Below, piece after piece: positions 48,197 to 57,390 of a stretch of 64,000 nt of DNA. The notes below the pieces were generated by a model, which saw nothing but the letters and a program-made list of their open reading frames with translations, was not told the DNA's origin and searched no databases. This DNA comes from Burkholderiales bacterium (GTDB lineage Bacteria; Pseudomonadota; Gammaproteobacteria; Burkholderiales; Usitatibacteraceae). Location: the NCBI GenBank assembly GCA_025360815.1, contig JANYBL010000044.1:41551-105550 (forward strand), written 5' to 3'. A program made the translations under genes and the position numbers. Within the stretch, counting starts at the first letter, position 1. Every line of letters begins with the position of its first letter.

Positions 48197-49186
48197 CTAA
48201 TATCCACTACCTAGGTTCACCACGCCATCAACCCGCTGTCCCGCTTGCAATGCGTGAATCTTGTCGACAATCTGCGCCACACTCTGCTCTCGTAACGTAA
48301 TCGCCGAGCAGTGTGGCGTGATGGTAATTTTCGGGTGCTGCCAGAGCACATGATTGGCCGGCAGCGGCTCAGTTTGGAATACATCCAAAGTCGCACCTGC
48401 CATGGCACCCGAGTCAATCAGTTTGAGTAAATCAGACTCCACCAAATGCTTGCCGCGCGCGACATTGATGAGATAACCGCCGGGCTTAAGCTGTGAAAGC
48501 GTTTTGAAATTTAGAATATTTTCAGTGTCCGGCGTAAGTGGTAGCACGCATACCAGCACGCGAACCGATTGTAAAAATAGGCCTAGACTGTCCGCGCCCG
48601 CGAAGGTCGTGATACCGTCAATTTGCTTTTCGGACCGAGACCAGCCATACGTCGGGTAGTCGAACGCCGCGACTGACTTAGCCACTCGCGCGCCGATCGA
48701 GCCCAAGCCCATGATGCCGACTGGCCACGCGGCGCGATCAATGGGCTTGCGCACGTTCCAAATCACTTTTTTGGCTTGCGTTTCATAGCGATCAAACTCC
48801 CGCGTGTGGCGAATCAGCGCGTGGCAAACATACTCAGCCATTTGCACGCCCATGCCGGCGTCATTCAGGCGCACGATAGGAACACCGTCTGGCAAATTCG
48901 GCAACCGCATCGCACCATCTACACCGGCGCCAATAGCGAAAATGGCTTTTAGATTTGTTTGCGATGCAAAGAATTCCGCTGTCGGGGCCCACACGATGGC
49001 GTATTCTGCCTGGCAGGACCGGGGGACTTGAGCAGCATCCGGTGACTCGCCGGGACACCATGACCACAGTTCGGCGGCAGAATGACTGGAGGCGGAATTC
49101 GCGGCGGCATACGCCGCGAAATGCGCTGCAAAACTATCTAGCCAAGGTTGCGGATCTTTGTCTGGCGCGCAAAAAACGATTTTCAT
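48197..49186 (-). CDS. ghrA: glyoxylate/hydroxypyruvate reductase A-type dehydrogenase
   Basis: A 329-residue D-2-hydroxyacid dehydrogenase of the GhrA type. The NAD(P)-binding loop is GIMGLGSIGARVAK. The catalytic Arg is in INVARG, the Glu in FQTEPLP and the His in TPHCSAIT. GhrA reduces glyoxylate and hydroxypyruvate with NADPH in the cytoplasm. The N-terminus (KIVFCAPDKDPQPW) matches this branch. It precedes the amidohydrolase gene. Confidence 0.9.
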   Translation of the reverse strand: MKIVFCAPDKDPQPWLDSFAAHFAAYAAANSASSHSAAELWSWCPGESPDAAQVPRSCQAEYAIVWAPTAEFFASQTNLKAIFAIGAGVDGAMRLPNLPDGVPIVRLNDAGMGVQMAEYVCHALIRHTREFDRYETQAKKVIWNVRKPIDRAAWPVGIMGLGSIGARVAKSVAAFDYPTYGWSRSEKQIDGITTFAGADSLGLFLQSVRVLVCVLPLTPDTENILNFKTLSQLKPGGYLINVARGKHLVESDLLKLIDSGAMAGATLDVFQTEPLPANHVLWQHPKITITPHCSAITLREQSVAQIVDKIHALQAGQRVDGVVNLGSGY

Positions 49187-49254
49187 TAGACTTTATTGTT
49201 GGATTGTTAGTACTACACGGTTTGTTCGCAGCTCGCATCTCGCAGCTGGCGGCC

Positions 49255-49274
49255 GGCAGCTGGCAGCTGGCAGC
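49255..49274. repeat. short 7-bp tandem repeat
   Basis: GGCAGCT is repeated almost three times between the reductase gene and the small 49284 gene, with a diverged copy just upstream. Confidence 0.65.
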
Positions 49275-49283
49275 GTACGCGTT

Positions 49284-49472
49284 CTAACGGATACCTAACC
49301 GCTTATTGAGCTTAATAATTTTACTCGCCAGCTGTTGTTCCACACCGGCAAGATACGACGCACTTACTTTGCCCGCCTTAAATTGATCCCGCACCCGCTG
49401 AATTTCATCAATATGCGTTTGCTTAAGGGCAAGGAGTTGTCCATGTTTAACGTGGTCTTTAGGGTTTAGCAC
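49284..49472 (-). CDS. small hypothetical protein
   Basis: A 62-residue charged, helical protein (start MLNPKDHVKHG, end IIKLNKRLGIR) with no known family. The start is a GTG at 49472 with an AAGG site eight bases before it. Composition is rich in Lys, Gln and Leu with regular spacing, as in a helical hairpin or DNA-associated small protein. It is kept because the site and the composition look coding; it stands alone between convergent or divergent larger genes, and no family support is available. Confidence 0.5.
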   Translation of the reverse strand: MLNPKDHVKHGQLLALKQTHIDEIQRVRDQFKAGKVSASYLAGVEQQLASKIIKLNKRLGIR

Positions 49473-49745
49473 AGCGTCGCCTTGTAAGTCATGGTTGGAT
49501 AATTGCGAACAATAATGATTCTACCGCGACCGCGCTCAACATGCGGTTGGACAATTTGGCGGTGGGCAAGTTGCGCTTAAAAATGGGAAACACGTTGCGC
49601 AGCAATCAGCCGTGGGTTACGCTCTTGCGGGATCAATACGTTACCCTAACTGTCATTTATTGAACGACGCATAGGCTTCGAAGCCCGCCATTCACGGGCA
49701 TCTTAGGGCATTCCGACTATACAACCGACAAAGAAAATTACCATT

Positions 49746-50756
49746 ATGCAATATCAACATCTCGGCAAATCGGCTCTAACGATTTCAAAACTTTGCCTTG
49801 GAACAATGATGTTTGCCGACACCACTGACCTTGCCGAGGCCACCAACATTGTCGCGCACGCGCGTGAGCATGGTGTGAATTTTATCGATACCGCCGATGT
49901 GTATTCAACGGGAAAATCAGAATCAATGGTGGGTACGCTTTTAAAACCGCATCGCGATGATTGGATTTTAGCGACCAAGATTGGCAACAAGATGAGCGAC
50001 AAATTAAACGAATCGCACTACTCCCGCACTTGGATGGCACGGGAGTGCGAGGCAAGTTTACAGCGCTTAAACACAAGTTTTATTGACGTTTATTACCTGC
50101 ATCGCGATTACAACGACATGGACTTGGAAGAGCCGCTGCGCGGTATTGATCAGCTATTGCGAGAAGGGAAAATCCGCTACTGGGGCGTATCAAATTTTCG
50201 CGGCTGGCGGATTGCAGGAATGGTGAACTTGGCGCGCCAACTAAACATGCCCGCACCGGTGGTGTGCCAGCCTTACTACAATTTGCTCAACCGCCAACCG
50301 GAAAATGAAGTGCTGCCCGCCTGCCATCACTATGGCATCGGCGTAGTGCCTTATAGCCCGATTGCGCGGGGTGTGTTGACCGGAAAATATCAGCCAAACT
50401 CGGCTCCAGATGCGGCGTCCCGGGCAGGTCGTGGTGATAAACGCATCCTACAAACCGAGTTTCGGGAGGAGTCTTTGGTGATTGCGCAGACACTGAAAAA
50501 ATATTGTGCCGAGCGTGCTGTCCCAGTTTCACTTTCGCATTTCGCCACGGCTTGGGTGCTGGCCAATAATGCGGTGAGTTCGGTCATTGCCGGACCACGG
50601 ACATTCGCGCAATGGCAGGATTATTTTGGCGCATTGGAGGTGAAAATAGATGCGAACGATGAGGCGTTTGTCGATTCACTTGTCGCAACCGGGCATCCGT
50701 CGACGCCAGGCTATAACGATCCGGTCTATCCATTGAATGGACGAACGACAAGTTGA
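49746..50756 (+). CDS. aldo/keto reductase
   Basis: A 336-residue NADPH-dependent oxidoreductase with the full catalytic tetrad: D48 and Y53 (INFIDTADVY-type block), K78 (ILATKIG) and H119 (VYYLHRDY). The C-terminal cofactor-binding part has VVPYSPIARGVLTGKY. The sequence falls in the YajO/YghZ-like group (AKR11/14 style) that reduces aldehydes; the substrate is not clear. It stands alone with about 270 bases of unannotated DNA upstream. Confidence 0.93.
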   Translation: MQYQHLGKSALTISKLCLGTMMFADTTDLAEATNIVAHAREHGVNFIDTADVYSTGKSESMVGTLLKPHRDDWILATKIGNKMSDKLNESHYSRTWMARECEASLQRLNTSFIDVYYLHRDYNDMDLEEPLRGIDQLLREGKIRYWGVSNFRGWRIAGMVNLARQLNMPAPVVCQPYYNLLNRQPENEVLPACHHYGIGVVPYSPIARGVLTGKYQPNSAPDAASRAGRGDKRILQTEFREESLVIAQTLKKYCAERAVPVSLSHFATAWVLANNAVSSVIAGPRTFAQWQDYFGALEVKIDANDEAFVDSLVATGHPSTPGYNDPVYPLNGRTTS

Positions 50757-50855
50757 TCAAGCGACAAAAAATTGGCGGTAGCGATCGCGCAATAACAGCA
50801 AGGCAACGATGCAACTCCGGCGACTCAACCAATACTGCGCAGCGACGACAACAAA

Positions 50856-51092
50856 CTAACGTTTCGAAATAACAAACGTAAAATCGTCCGGCGTCTCCGA
50901 AGACGACAGCAACGGATTGCCGGTCTGCTTGCAAAACGCAGCGAAATCTTTCACTGCGCCGGGATCAGTTGCCACGATCCTCAAGACCTGCCCTGATTCC
51001 ATATTTGACAGCGCTTTTTTCGCGCGCAAAATCGGCAACGGGCAATTGAGACCTTTAACGTCCAGCTCGATATCGATATTCAGTGTGTTCAT
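50856..51092 (-). CDS. TusA-like sulfur carrier protein
   Basis: A 78-residue SirA/TusA-fold protein with the active motif LNCPLPILRAKKAL and persulphide-carrying C17. TusA proteins pass sulfur to tRNA thiolation, molybdenum cofactor or sulfur-oxidation enzymes. A second cysteine (AAFCKQTG) follows. The start at 51092 has an AAGG site; the longer frame is rejected. It is divergent from the rhodanese-chrB gene, so two sulfur-transfer-type proteins share a promoter region. Confidence 0.92.
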   Translation of the reverse strand: MNTLNIDIELDVKGLNCPLPILRAKKALSNMESGQVLRIVATDPGAVKDFAAFCKQTGNPLLSSSETPDDFTFVISKR

Positions 51093-51383
51093 GATGCTGC
51101 CTTGTAAAGGGTGTTTCGCCTGATCGAGCGAAACTATACCAGACGAAGATGCGGGCGGTTCGCCAATATGCAAGGATTGAGTGCGTCGGGCGCTGACCGC
51201 TTATGGCGGTTGGCTGGTTATTTGAATGGTTGCTGCAATGCCGGGGAGAACACAAGGCAGACGAAAAAGCGCGTATTATCGGACTTCGGGGTTCAAGTCT
51301 AACGCCCCCGATCCAGAGCTTTTGTTTCGGAAAGACGGTGTCCCGTCCAAGCGTTGTGACTTTACTTTCACACAAGGATCATC

Positions 51384-52229
51384 ATGGACACCGTTATCAC
51401 CCCCAATACCGTTGATTTTTTACGTGCCAAACAAGGCAGCGCGGCGCAGCCATTCCTCATCGATGTCCGGCGCGCAGAGGCATTCACAGGCGATACCCAT
51501 CTCATCGCGGGCGCGACTTGGCGCGACCCCTTTTCGGTTGCCGATTGGGTTAAATTTGTACCACGCCACCGCCCAGTAGTTGTCTATTGCGTACATGGTC
51601 ACGAGATCAGCAAAAACGTTACGTCCGCGCTTTGCAACGCCGGTGTTGAGGCAACCTATTTGGCAGGCGGCATTGAGGCTTGGCGTGAAGCAGGCGGCGC
51701 ACTCTGTAAAAAGTCATCGTCACCCACCATCCCCTCGCTGGCCAATGCGCCCAGCGTCTGGGTGACGCGCGAACGCCCGAAGATTGATCGCATCGCCTGT
51801 CCCTGGTTGGTTCGGCGCTTCATTGATCCGCTGGCTGAGTTTGTATATCTGCCCGCTGGCGACGTGCTGGGTTTTTCTAAAATGAACAATGCGATTGCCT
51901 ACGATGTGCCTGAAGTTCAGTTTACGCATCGCGGGGAGCGCGGGGATTTATGCAGCTTCGACGCGCTGATCGCCGATTTTGATTTGCACGACCTTGCCCT
52001 AGATGGTCTCGCCAAGATCGTCCGTGGCGCCGATACCGGCCACCCCGGGTTGACGCCACAATCGCAAGGCTTGCTGGCGGTTTCGCTTGGCCTATCCGCG
52101 CTTTATCAAGATGACCAAGAAATGTTGAAATATGGCATGGTGATCTACGATGCGCTTTACGCTTGGTTAAAGACTGCGCAGGCGGAAATTCATAATGCCG
52201 ATATGTTCAAAAAGTTTAAAAAAACATGA
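51384..52229 (+). CDS. chrB: rhodanese–ChrB fusion protein (chromate resistance)
   Basis: A 281-residue fusion. The N-terminal rhodanese domain (about 8-108) has the active-site loop VYCVHGHEIS with C69. The C-terminal ChrB domain (about 125-275) begins VWVTRERPKIDRIACPWLVRRF and includes the conserved EFVYLPAGD and GADTGHPGLTPQS blocks. ChrB-type proteins act in regulation or sensing of chromate resistance, always near chrA. The ATG has a GGAT site. Its stop overlaps the chrA start as ATGA, so translation is coupled. Confidence 0.9.
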   Translation: MDTVITPNTVDFLRAKQGSAAQPFLIDVRRAEAFTGDTHLIAGATWRDPFSVADWVKFVPRHRPVVVYCVHGHEISKNVTSALCNAGVEATYLAGGIEAWREAGGALCKKSSSPTIPSLANAPSVWVTRERPKIDRIACPWLVRRFIDPLAEFVYLPAGDVLGFSKMNNAIAYDVPEVQFTHRGERGDLCSFDALIADFDLHDLALDGLAKIVRGADTGHPGLTPQSQGLLAVSLGLSALYQDDQEMLKYGMVIYDALYAWLKTAQAEIHNADMFKKFKKT

Positions 52230-53635
52230 ACGAATCCTCAAGCTCCACCCCGGTTGTTTTAAAGCACAGTATTTCATTTGCCGCAGCCTTGCGCTTTTGG
52301 TTCAAGCTCGGCTTCGTCAGCTTTGGTGGCCCTGCTGGGCAAATCGCCATCATGCATCGGGAGCTCGTCGATGATCGGCGCTGGATTTCAGAAAGCCGAT
52401 TTTTGCACGCGTTGAACTATTGCATGGTGTTGCCGGGGCCGGAAGCGCAGCAGCTGGCAACCTACATAGGCTGGCTCATGCATGGCACGAAAGGCGGCAT
52501 CGCGGCGGGGGCGCTGTTCGTGCTGCCCTCGCTGTTTATTTTGATCGCACTTTCATGGATTTATTTGGCGTTTGGCAACGTCCCGGTCGTGGCAGGGCTA
52601 CTCTACGGCATCAAGCCGGCCGTGACTGCTATCGTGCTCCACGCGGCTTGGCGGATTGGCGGGCGGACGATTAAAAACGGTTGGCTGTTGGCGATTGCTG
52701 TCGCCGCATTTATGGCGATTTTTGTATTTGACATTTATTTTCCGATCATCATTTTATCGGCAGCCGTGCTCGGTGCCATTGGCGGCAAATTTGCGCCTAA
52801 AAAGTTTTCAATCGGCAGCAGTCATTCTGCGATAGAAAACGATGGCGATGGCAACGCGATCATTAATGACCGCACCCCAACGCCGCCGCACGCGCTGTTT
52901 CGCTGGTCACGTTTTGGACTCACGTTGGCAGTAGGGCTTGGCCTCTGGTGCGCCGCAATGAGCGTGTTGATGGTGCAGCTCGGCTGGAACGGCACGCTCA
53001 CGCAGATGGGATGGTTTTTTACAAAGGCGGCCTTGCTCACTTTCGGCGGCGCTTATGCAGTGCTGCCGTATGTCTATCAAGGCGCGGTTGAAGGCTTCCA
53101 GTGGCTCACGGCGCAGCAAATGATTGACGGGCTTGCGCTAGGTGAAACCACACCGGGCCCACTGATTATGGTGGTGGCATTTGTCGGTTTTGTCGGCGGC
53201 TGGACCAACCAAATTTTGGGACCCGATTATCTATTTTGCGGTGCCGCGCTCGCGGCCGGTGTAGTGACATTTTTTACGTTTTTACCGTCGTTTTTGTTCA
53301 TTTTAATCGGCGGGCCGTTGATCGAAACCACCCACGGGCAACTCAAATTCACCGCGCCTTTAACGGCAATTACCGCCGCCGTGGTTGGCGTAATCGTTAA
53401 CCTTGCGGTGTTCTTTGCTTGGCATGTGTGGTGGCCGCACGCAAGTGCTCTATCGAACACAATAGCCAACACGGCAACCGCCCCAAACTCCCCATTCAGC
53501 GGGGGGTTTGAGTGGTTTGCCGCGCTATTAACGATGGTTGCGGCGCTGGCACTTTTTCGGTTTAAGGCGGGCGTAATGACGGTGATTGCAACGTGTGGCG
53601 TTGCGGGTGTTGTCAAAACCTTTGCAGGATTGTAA
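52226..53635 (+). CDS. chrA: chromate transporter ChrA
   Basis: A 469-residue inner-membrane efflux protein of the CHR family, two-domain type. The first half has FVSFGGPAGQIAIMHRELV and MVLPGPEAQQLATYIGW; the second half repeats the theme with LTFGGAYAVLPYVYQGAVE and LGETTPGPLIMVVAFVGF. It exports chromate driven by the membrane potential, or possibly sulphate in other settings. Preceded and translationally coupled to chrB. Convergent with moaC, 25 bases apart. Confidence 0.95.
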   Translation: MNESSSSTPVVLKHSISFAAALRFWFKLGFVSFGGPAGQIAIMHRELVDDRRWISESRFLHALNYCMVLPGPEAQQLATYIGWLMHGTKGGIAAGALFVLPSLFILIALSWIYLAFGNVPVVAGLLYGIKPAVTAIVLHAAWRIGGRTIKNGWLLAIAVAAFMAIFVFDIYFPIIILSAAVLGAIGGKFAPKKFSIGSSHSAIENDGDGNAIINDRTPTPPHALFRWSRFGLTLAVGLGLWCAAMSVLMVQLGWNGTLTQMGWFFTKAALLTFGGAYAVLPYVYQGAVEGFQWLTAQQMIDGLALGETTPGPLIMVVAFVGFVGGWTNQILGPDYLFCGAALAAGVVTFFTFLPSFLFILIGGPLIETTHGQLKFTAPLTAITAAVVGVIVNLAVFFAWHVWWPHASALSNTIANTATAPNSPFSGGFEWFAALLTMVAALALFRFKAGVMTVIATCGVAGVVKTFAGL

Positions 53636-53660
53636 GCCGCTCAAAATTATCTATGGGTGG

Positions 53661-54131
53661 CTACTCGTCGGCTTTAAAATCCCCTGACTTCCCGCCTGCC
53701 TTTTCCAGCAGGCGAACGCCTGAGATTGTCATGCCGCGATCCATGGCTTTGACCATATCGTAAATTGTCAGTAGCCCCGCGCTCACCCCCGTGAGAGCCT
53801 CCATCTCAACGCCAGTGCGACCAAACGTTTCAACGACGACGATACATTCAATTTGTGCATTCACGTCGTGCAGCACAAATTCGACCACGACTCTATTGAT
53901 GATAAGTGGATGCGCCAGCGGGATCAGATCAGGGGTACGTTTGGTGCCTTGAATGGCGGCAATGCGGGCGATACCGAGCACATCACCCTTCTTCGCGCCC
54001 CTGGTTTTAATCAGGTCGAACGTCGCCCGCTGCATTGTAATATGCCCCGAGGCCCGCGCCAGGCGGTGCGTTTCAGGCTTTCCACCGACATCGACCATAT
54101 GTGCCTGGCCGCTTTCGTCAAAATGATTCAT
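53661..54131 (-). CDS. moaC: cyclic pyranopterin monophosphate synthase MoaC
   Basis: MoaC converts the MoaA product into cyclic pyranopterin monophosphate in molybdenum cofactor synthesis. The 156-residue protein carries the family blocks [36 protein letters not shown] and [19 protein letters not shown]. The ATG at 54131 matches the family N-terminus; the frame extends upstream but without family resemblance. Other moa genes are not in the window. It is divergent from the M48 peptidase gene, an association seen in betaproteobacteria. Confidence 0.97.
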   Translation of the reverse strand: MNHFDESGQAHMVDVGGKPETHRLARASGHITMQRATFDLIKTRGAKKGDVLGIARIAAIQGTKRTPDLIPLAHPLIINRVVVEFVLHDVNAQIECIVVVETFGRTGVEMEALTGVSAGLLTIYDMVKAMDRGMTISGVRLLEKAGGKSGDFKADE

Positions 54132-54471
54132 GGTTACATGCTCTTTCTTATGCGGCGTTTTTATTGCGCACTTCCGTTGCACATTTTTGTGGCGCTCGCT
54201 GATCTCAATGATTGGTACCGATCTTTTTGTTCGTTGCTCACGTCGTGAATAGCAATCGTTCGGGACAATTGTAAGCGGTTTATGGTGCACTTCCGTTGGT
54301 ACAATCGAATTTGCTTGTCCGCAACCGGTGCAAAGATGGAACTGTTGAAGGTTACCGGCATCCAACCCTACTAGTGCGTTAAAGTTAGCCTAAGCGATAA
54401 AGTAAAAGTTAAACGGGCAGTTTATCCAAAACCAAACTTCGCAATTCATCCGCATTTTATTTTCTGACCTC
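54132..54471. other. intergenic region between moaC and M48 peptidase, with direct repeat
   Basis: About 340 bases with no gene. Two copies of a 20-bp sequence (TTTAT, three variable bases, then GCACTTCCGTTG) occur at 54160-54179 and 54279-54298, 119 bases apart in the same direction, matching at 17 of 20 bases. They may be operators or relics. The first lies about 30 bases from the moaC start. Confidence 0.5.
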
Positions 54472-56241
54472 ATGCACATCCGCAACAGCCAGCCTTCACC
54501 ACACTTAACGACAAAACCCAGCCAGCCCAGCGCCCTCATGGCAGGCTTGTTGCGGGCTAGTGCCTTGGGTTTGTTGGCGATTGGTTTGACCACCTTCAGC
54601 TTGACAGCGAGTTCCGCGGGCCTGCCGGAGCTTGGCGATTCATCGGATGCTGTTGTATCCGCGCCGCAAGAACGAGCGATTGGGCGGCGCATCATGATCG
54701 AAATTCGCGGCGATAATGCGTTTATTGATGATGAAGAGTTGGTCGATTACATTAACGCGCTTGGTAATAAATTGGTCGCGGCCAGCCCTGGTGCGACCAA
54801 CGATAATCGGCGTGAGTTTGAGTTTTTCATGCTCAATGATGATTCGATCAACGCCTTCGCGTTACTGGGTGGCTTCGTCGGCGTGCATACCGGCTTGATC
54901 CTGACGACGACCAATGAATCCGAACTGGCAAGTGTGATCGGTCACGAGATCGCGCACGTGTTGCAGCGCCACCAATCACGCGGCGCCGACGAGCAGCGCA
55001 AGAACGCGCCGATGTCGCTGCTGGGCTTGGCGGCCGCCATCTTGGCAGCGCGATCCGGCAGCCAATCATCGAGCCAGGGTGTTGAGGCGGCGATTGTGAC
55101 ATCGCAGGCGCTGGCCTATCAGAGCCAGCTCAATTACACCCGCGACTACGAGCGCGAGGCAGACCGGTTAGGCTTGCAAGTCATGCAGCGCGGCGGTTTC
55201 GATCCAACCGGTATGCCGAGTTTTTTTGAGCGCATGCTACGCGCCAACCGACACAACGATACAGGCAAAGCACCGGGCTATCTGCGCACCCACCCGCTAA
55301 CAACAGAGCGCATCGCCGACATGCAAGATCGCGTTCTGCAAATGGGCGTAGACGGCAAGCGCTCGGTTCCAGATTCTATCGAATATAAATTTGCCATGGC
55401 CAAGCTCCGCGCCATGAGTTTGGGCGGTAGCGAAGCCGTGAGCTATTTTAAGAACGCGATTGCAGAGCGCACAATTTTGCGTAACCGCGCTGATGTTTAC
55501 GGCTTGGCTTATGCACAAAATCAGGCACGTGATTTCGTCGGCGCCGAACAAACGATCAGCATGCTGCGGGATGTCGGCGCGGTGGGTGGTTTTAGTCCAG
55601 CCACGTCAATTCCGACGTCCACAACTTCCAGCAACACGGCCATACTGCCGACGAGCGGCATAAAACCTGATGAAGTCGCGTACCGACAACCATGGGTGGC
55701 CAACCTTGCCGCGCAAATACAGGCAGGACAACGAAAGTGGGATAACGCCATCGGTATCTACAAAACGGCGATGCGCACCTTCCCCTCGCAGCGTGCGCTG
55801 ATCCATGGCTATATCAACACACTCTACGAATCGGGCAAGCTCGATGCAGCGCTTGCGGCGGCGAATGAAGAGCTCAAAACCACGCAAGATGATGCAAAAT
55901 TATATGAGCTCGCCGCTAAAATTTATGAGCGCAAGGGTAAAAAACTTGCGCAGCATCGAGCGATTGCAGAGGCTTACTTTCGGCGCGATAATTTGCGCGG
56001 CGCGATTGAACAATTGGAGATCGCTGTCAAAGCCAAAGATGGTGATTTTTATGAATCATCGGGTGCCGAATCCCGTTTGCGCGAATTGAAATTGCAATTC
56101 AAGAACCGTGTCATGTTGCCCGGTGAAAAGCGTGACAAGAATGAAGATCGCGATGAAAAATTGGGATTTCGGTTGAGTTCGGCTTCGAATTCACATTCAG
56201 ATTCGGCGGCCGTGGCATCTCCTCAAATTGTCTCGGGTTAA
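54472..56241 (+). CDS. BepA-like M48 metalloprotease with TPR
   Basis: A 589-residue exported zinc protease. A signal segment (about 24-48) precedes the catalytic domain with H158, E159 and H162 in GHEIAHVLQRH, and the third ligand in YEREADRLGLQVM. The C-terminal part (about 320-560) has TPR-like helices (AIGIYKTAMRTFPSQRALIHGYI). This is the BepA/YfgC pattern: a periplasmic protease and chaperone that helps outer-membrane protein assembly. Compared with E. coli BepA (about 490 residues) the protein is longer, with a linker in the TPR region and a charged C-terminal tail. Confidence 0.92.
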   Translation: MHIRNSQPSPHLTTKPSQPSALMAGLLRASALGLLAIGLTTFSLTASSAGLPELGDSSDAVVSAPQERAIGRRIMIEIRGDNAFIDDEELVDYINALGNKLVAASPGATNDNRREFEFFMLNDDSINAFALLGGFVGVHTGLILTTTNESELASVIGHEIAHVLQRHQSRGADEQRKNAPMSLLGLAAAILAARSGSQSSSQGVEAAIVTSQALAYQSQLNYTRDYEREADRLGLQVMQRGGFDPTGMPSFFERMLRANRHNDTGKAPGYLRTHPLTTERIADMQDRVLQMGVDGKRSVPDSIEYKFAMAKLRAMSLGGSEAVSYFKNAIAERTILRNRADVYGLAYAQNQARDFVGAEQTISMLRDVGAVGGFSPATSIPTSTTSSNTAILPTSGIKPDEVAYRQPWVANLAAQIQAGQRKWDNAIGIYKTAMRTFPSQRALIHGYINTLYESGKLDAALAAANEELKTTQDDAKLYELAAKIYERKGKKLAQHRAIAEAYFRRDNLRGAIEQLEIAVKAKDGDFYESSGAESRLRELKLQFKNRVMLPGEKRDKNEDRDEKLGFRLSSASNSHSDSAAVASPQIVSG

Positions 56242-56282
56242 TTCCATCAGTCTGAAATAAAAATGAATGAAACTAACCAAAC

Positions 56283-57284
56283 ATGAGTAACAACCGTACG
56301 CTCACATCGCTGATTAACGACGCAAACAATTTTTCGTGCCGAGTTGTCATTTTATTTTCGATGATCCTCGTACCGATAACGGCCGCCAATATGGCGGATG
56401 CCGCAACTGCTAGTGCAGAGATTTCTGGTCACGCTGCGACGCCCCAATCAACACCATCGGCAACCACGCCCGTTTCGCCTGAGCAAGAGCGCCTTTATTT
56501 AATCCAAGTGCTGCAAAAGCGCATTCCTGGAACCAATCCTAACGACTGGGTTGTCGGCGGCGGGGCTTTTGAGCCCGGTGTGCAGGCCACACCGCTCAAT
56601 GCTGATAACGCAACCAACTCGGCTGATATTTTGGCAATCGGCAAAAAACTTTGGGATCGTAAATTTGTCGATGGCAAGTCATTGGCGAACTGTTTTCCCA
56701 ACGGCGGCAAACGCGTCGCAGCAGCTTATCCGCAGTTTGATACCGCTACCAAACAAGTCGTCACCTTTGAGTTCGCAATCAACCGCTGCCTGCAACTACA
56801 CGGTGAGGTACCGATTGATTACGCAAACGCCGCCGTCATCGGCCCGCTATCCGCCTATGGCAAAAGCTTGGCGGATGGCCAAAAGCTCGCGGTGCGTGTT
56901 GCAGGGCAAGGCGCACGAGACCGTTACGAGGCTGGTCGGCGCTGGTTTCAGCAGCGAATCGGTCAAAAGGACTTTGCCTGCGCGTCTTGTCATGTGTTAA
57001 GAGCGGGCGAGCAGTTCGAACGCGCGGGCCTCGCCCCAGCCGTGGGACAGGCTGTAACATGGCCCCGTATTCAACCGGGCGGCAGCATTCGTACTTTGCA
57101 AGCCCAGTTTCAGCGCTGCATGCTGCGCAGCGGTGCCGAGCCATTTGCGGTGGGTTCGGATGAATTTAATAATCTTGAATATTATTTGGCGTATATGTCG
57201 AACGGCCTGCCATTGAAACCGCTTGCCATCACCACCTCAGCCGCAGCGCCAACGGCGACAGCATTAACGACAACACCAAAATAG
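56283..57284 (+). CDS. soxA: SoxA-like c-type cytochrome
   Basis: A 333-residue exported cytochrome. A hydrophobic signal segment is near residues 20-40. One haem-binding motif, CASCH, is at 233-237, and C279 in FQRCM matches the active-site cysteine ligand of SoxA. The N-terminal half keeps the SoxA cysteines (LANCFPNGG and INRCLQ) but has no CxxCH, so this is the one-haem form. The C-terminal LEYYLAYMSNGLPL is typical. SoxA with SoxX attaches sulfur substrates to SoxYZ. No other sox gene is in the window. It follows the M48 peptidase gene by 41 bases. Confidence 0.8.
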   Translation: MSNNRTLTSLINDANNFSCRVVILFSMILVPITAANMADAATASAEISGHAATPQSTPSATTPVSPEQERLYLIQVLQKRIPGTNPNDWVVGGGAFEPGVQATPLNADNATNSADILAIGKKLWDRKFVDGKSLANCFPNGGKRVAAAYPQFDTATKQVVTFEFAINRCLQLHGEVPIDYANAAVIGPLSAYGKSLADGQKLAVRVAGQGARDRYEAGRRWFQQRIGQKDFACASCHVLRAGEQFERAGLAPAVGQAVTWPRIQPGGSIRTLQAQFQRCMLRSGAEPFAVGSDEFNNLEYYLAYMSNGLPLKPLAITTSAAAPTATALTTTPK

Positions 57285-57390
57285 GTGCGCACCCGCTAAA
57301 ATAGGGCAAGCGCAATTCAAAGCTTTCAACGCGTATTTTTTAATATAAGCGTTCAACCTCAGTCTGCCCAATCCACTCTCTCAATTTTCA

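Noticed and set aside
53661..54365. Longer moaC frame starting at 54365
   Set aside because: The added 78 residues do not resemble MoaC, and the ATG at 54131 matches the family start.
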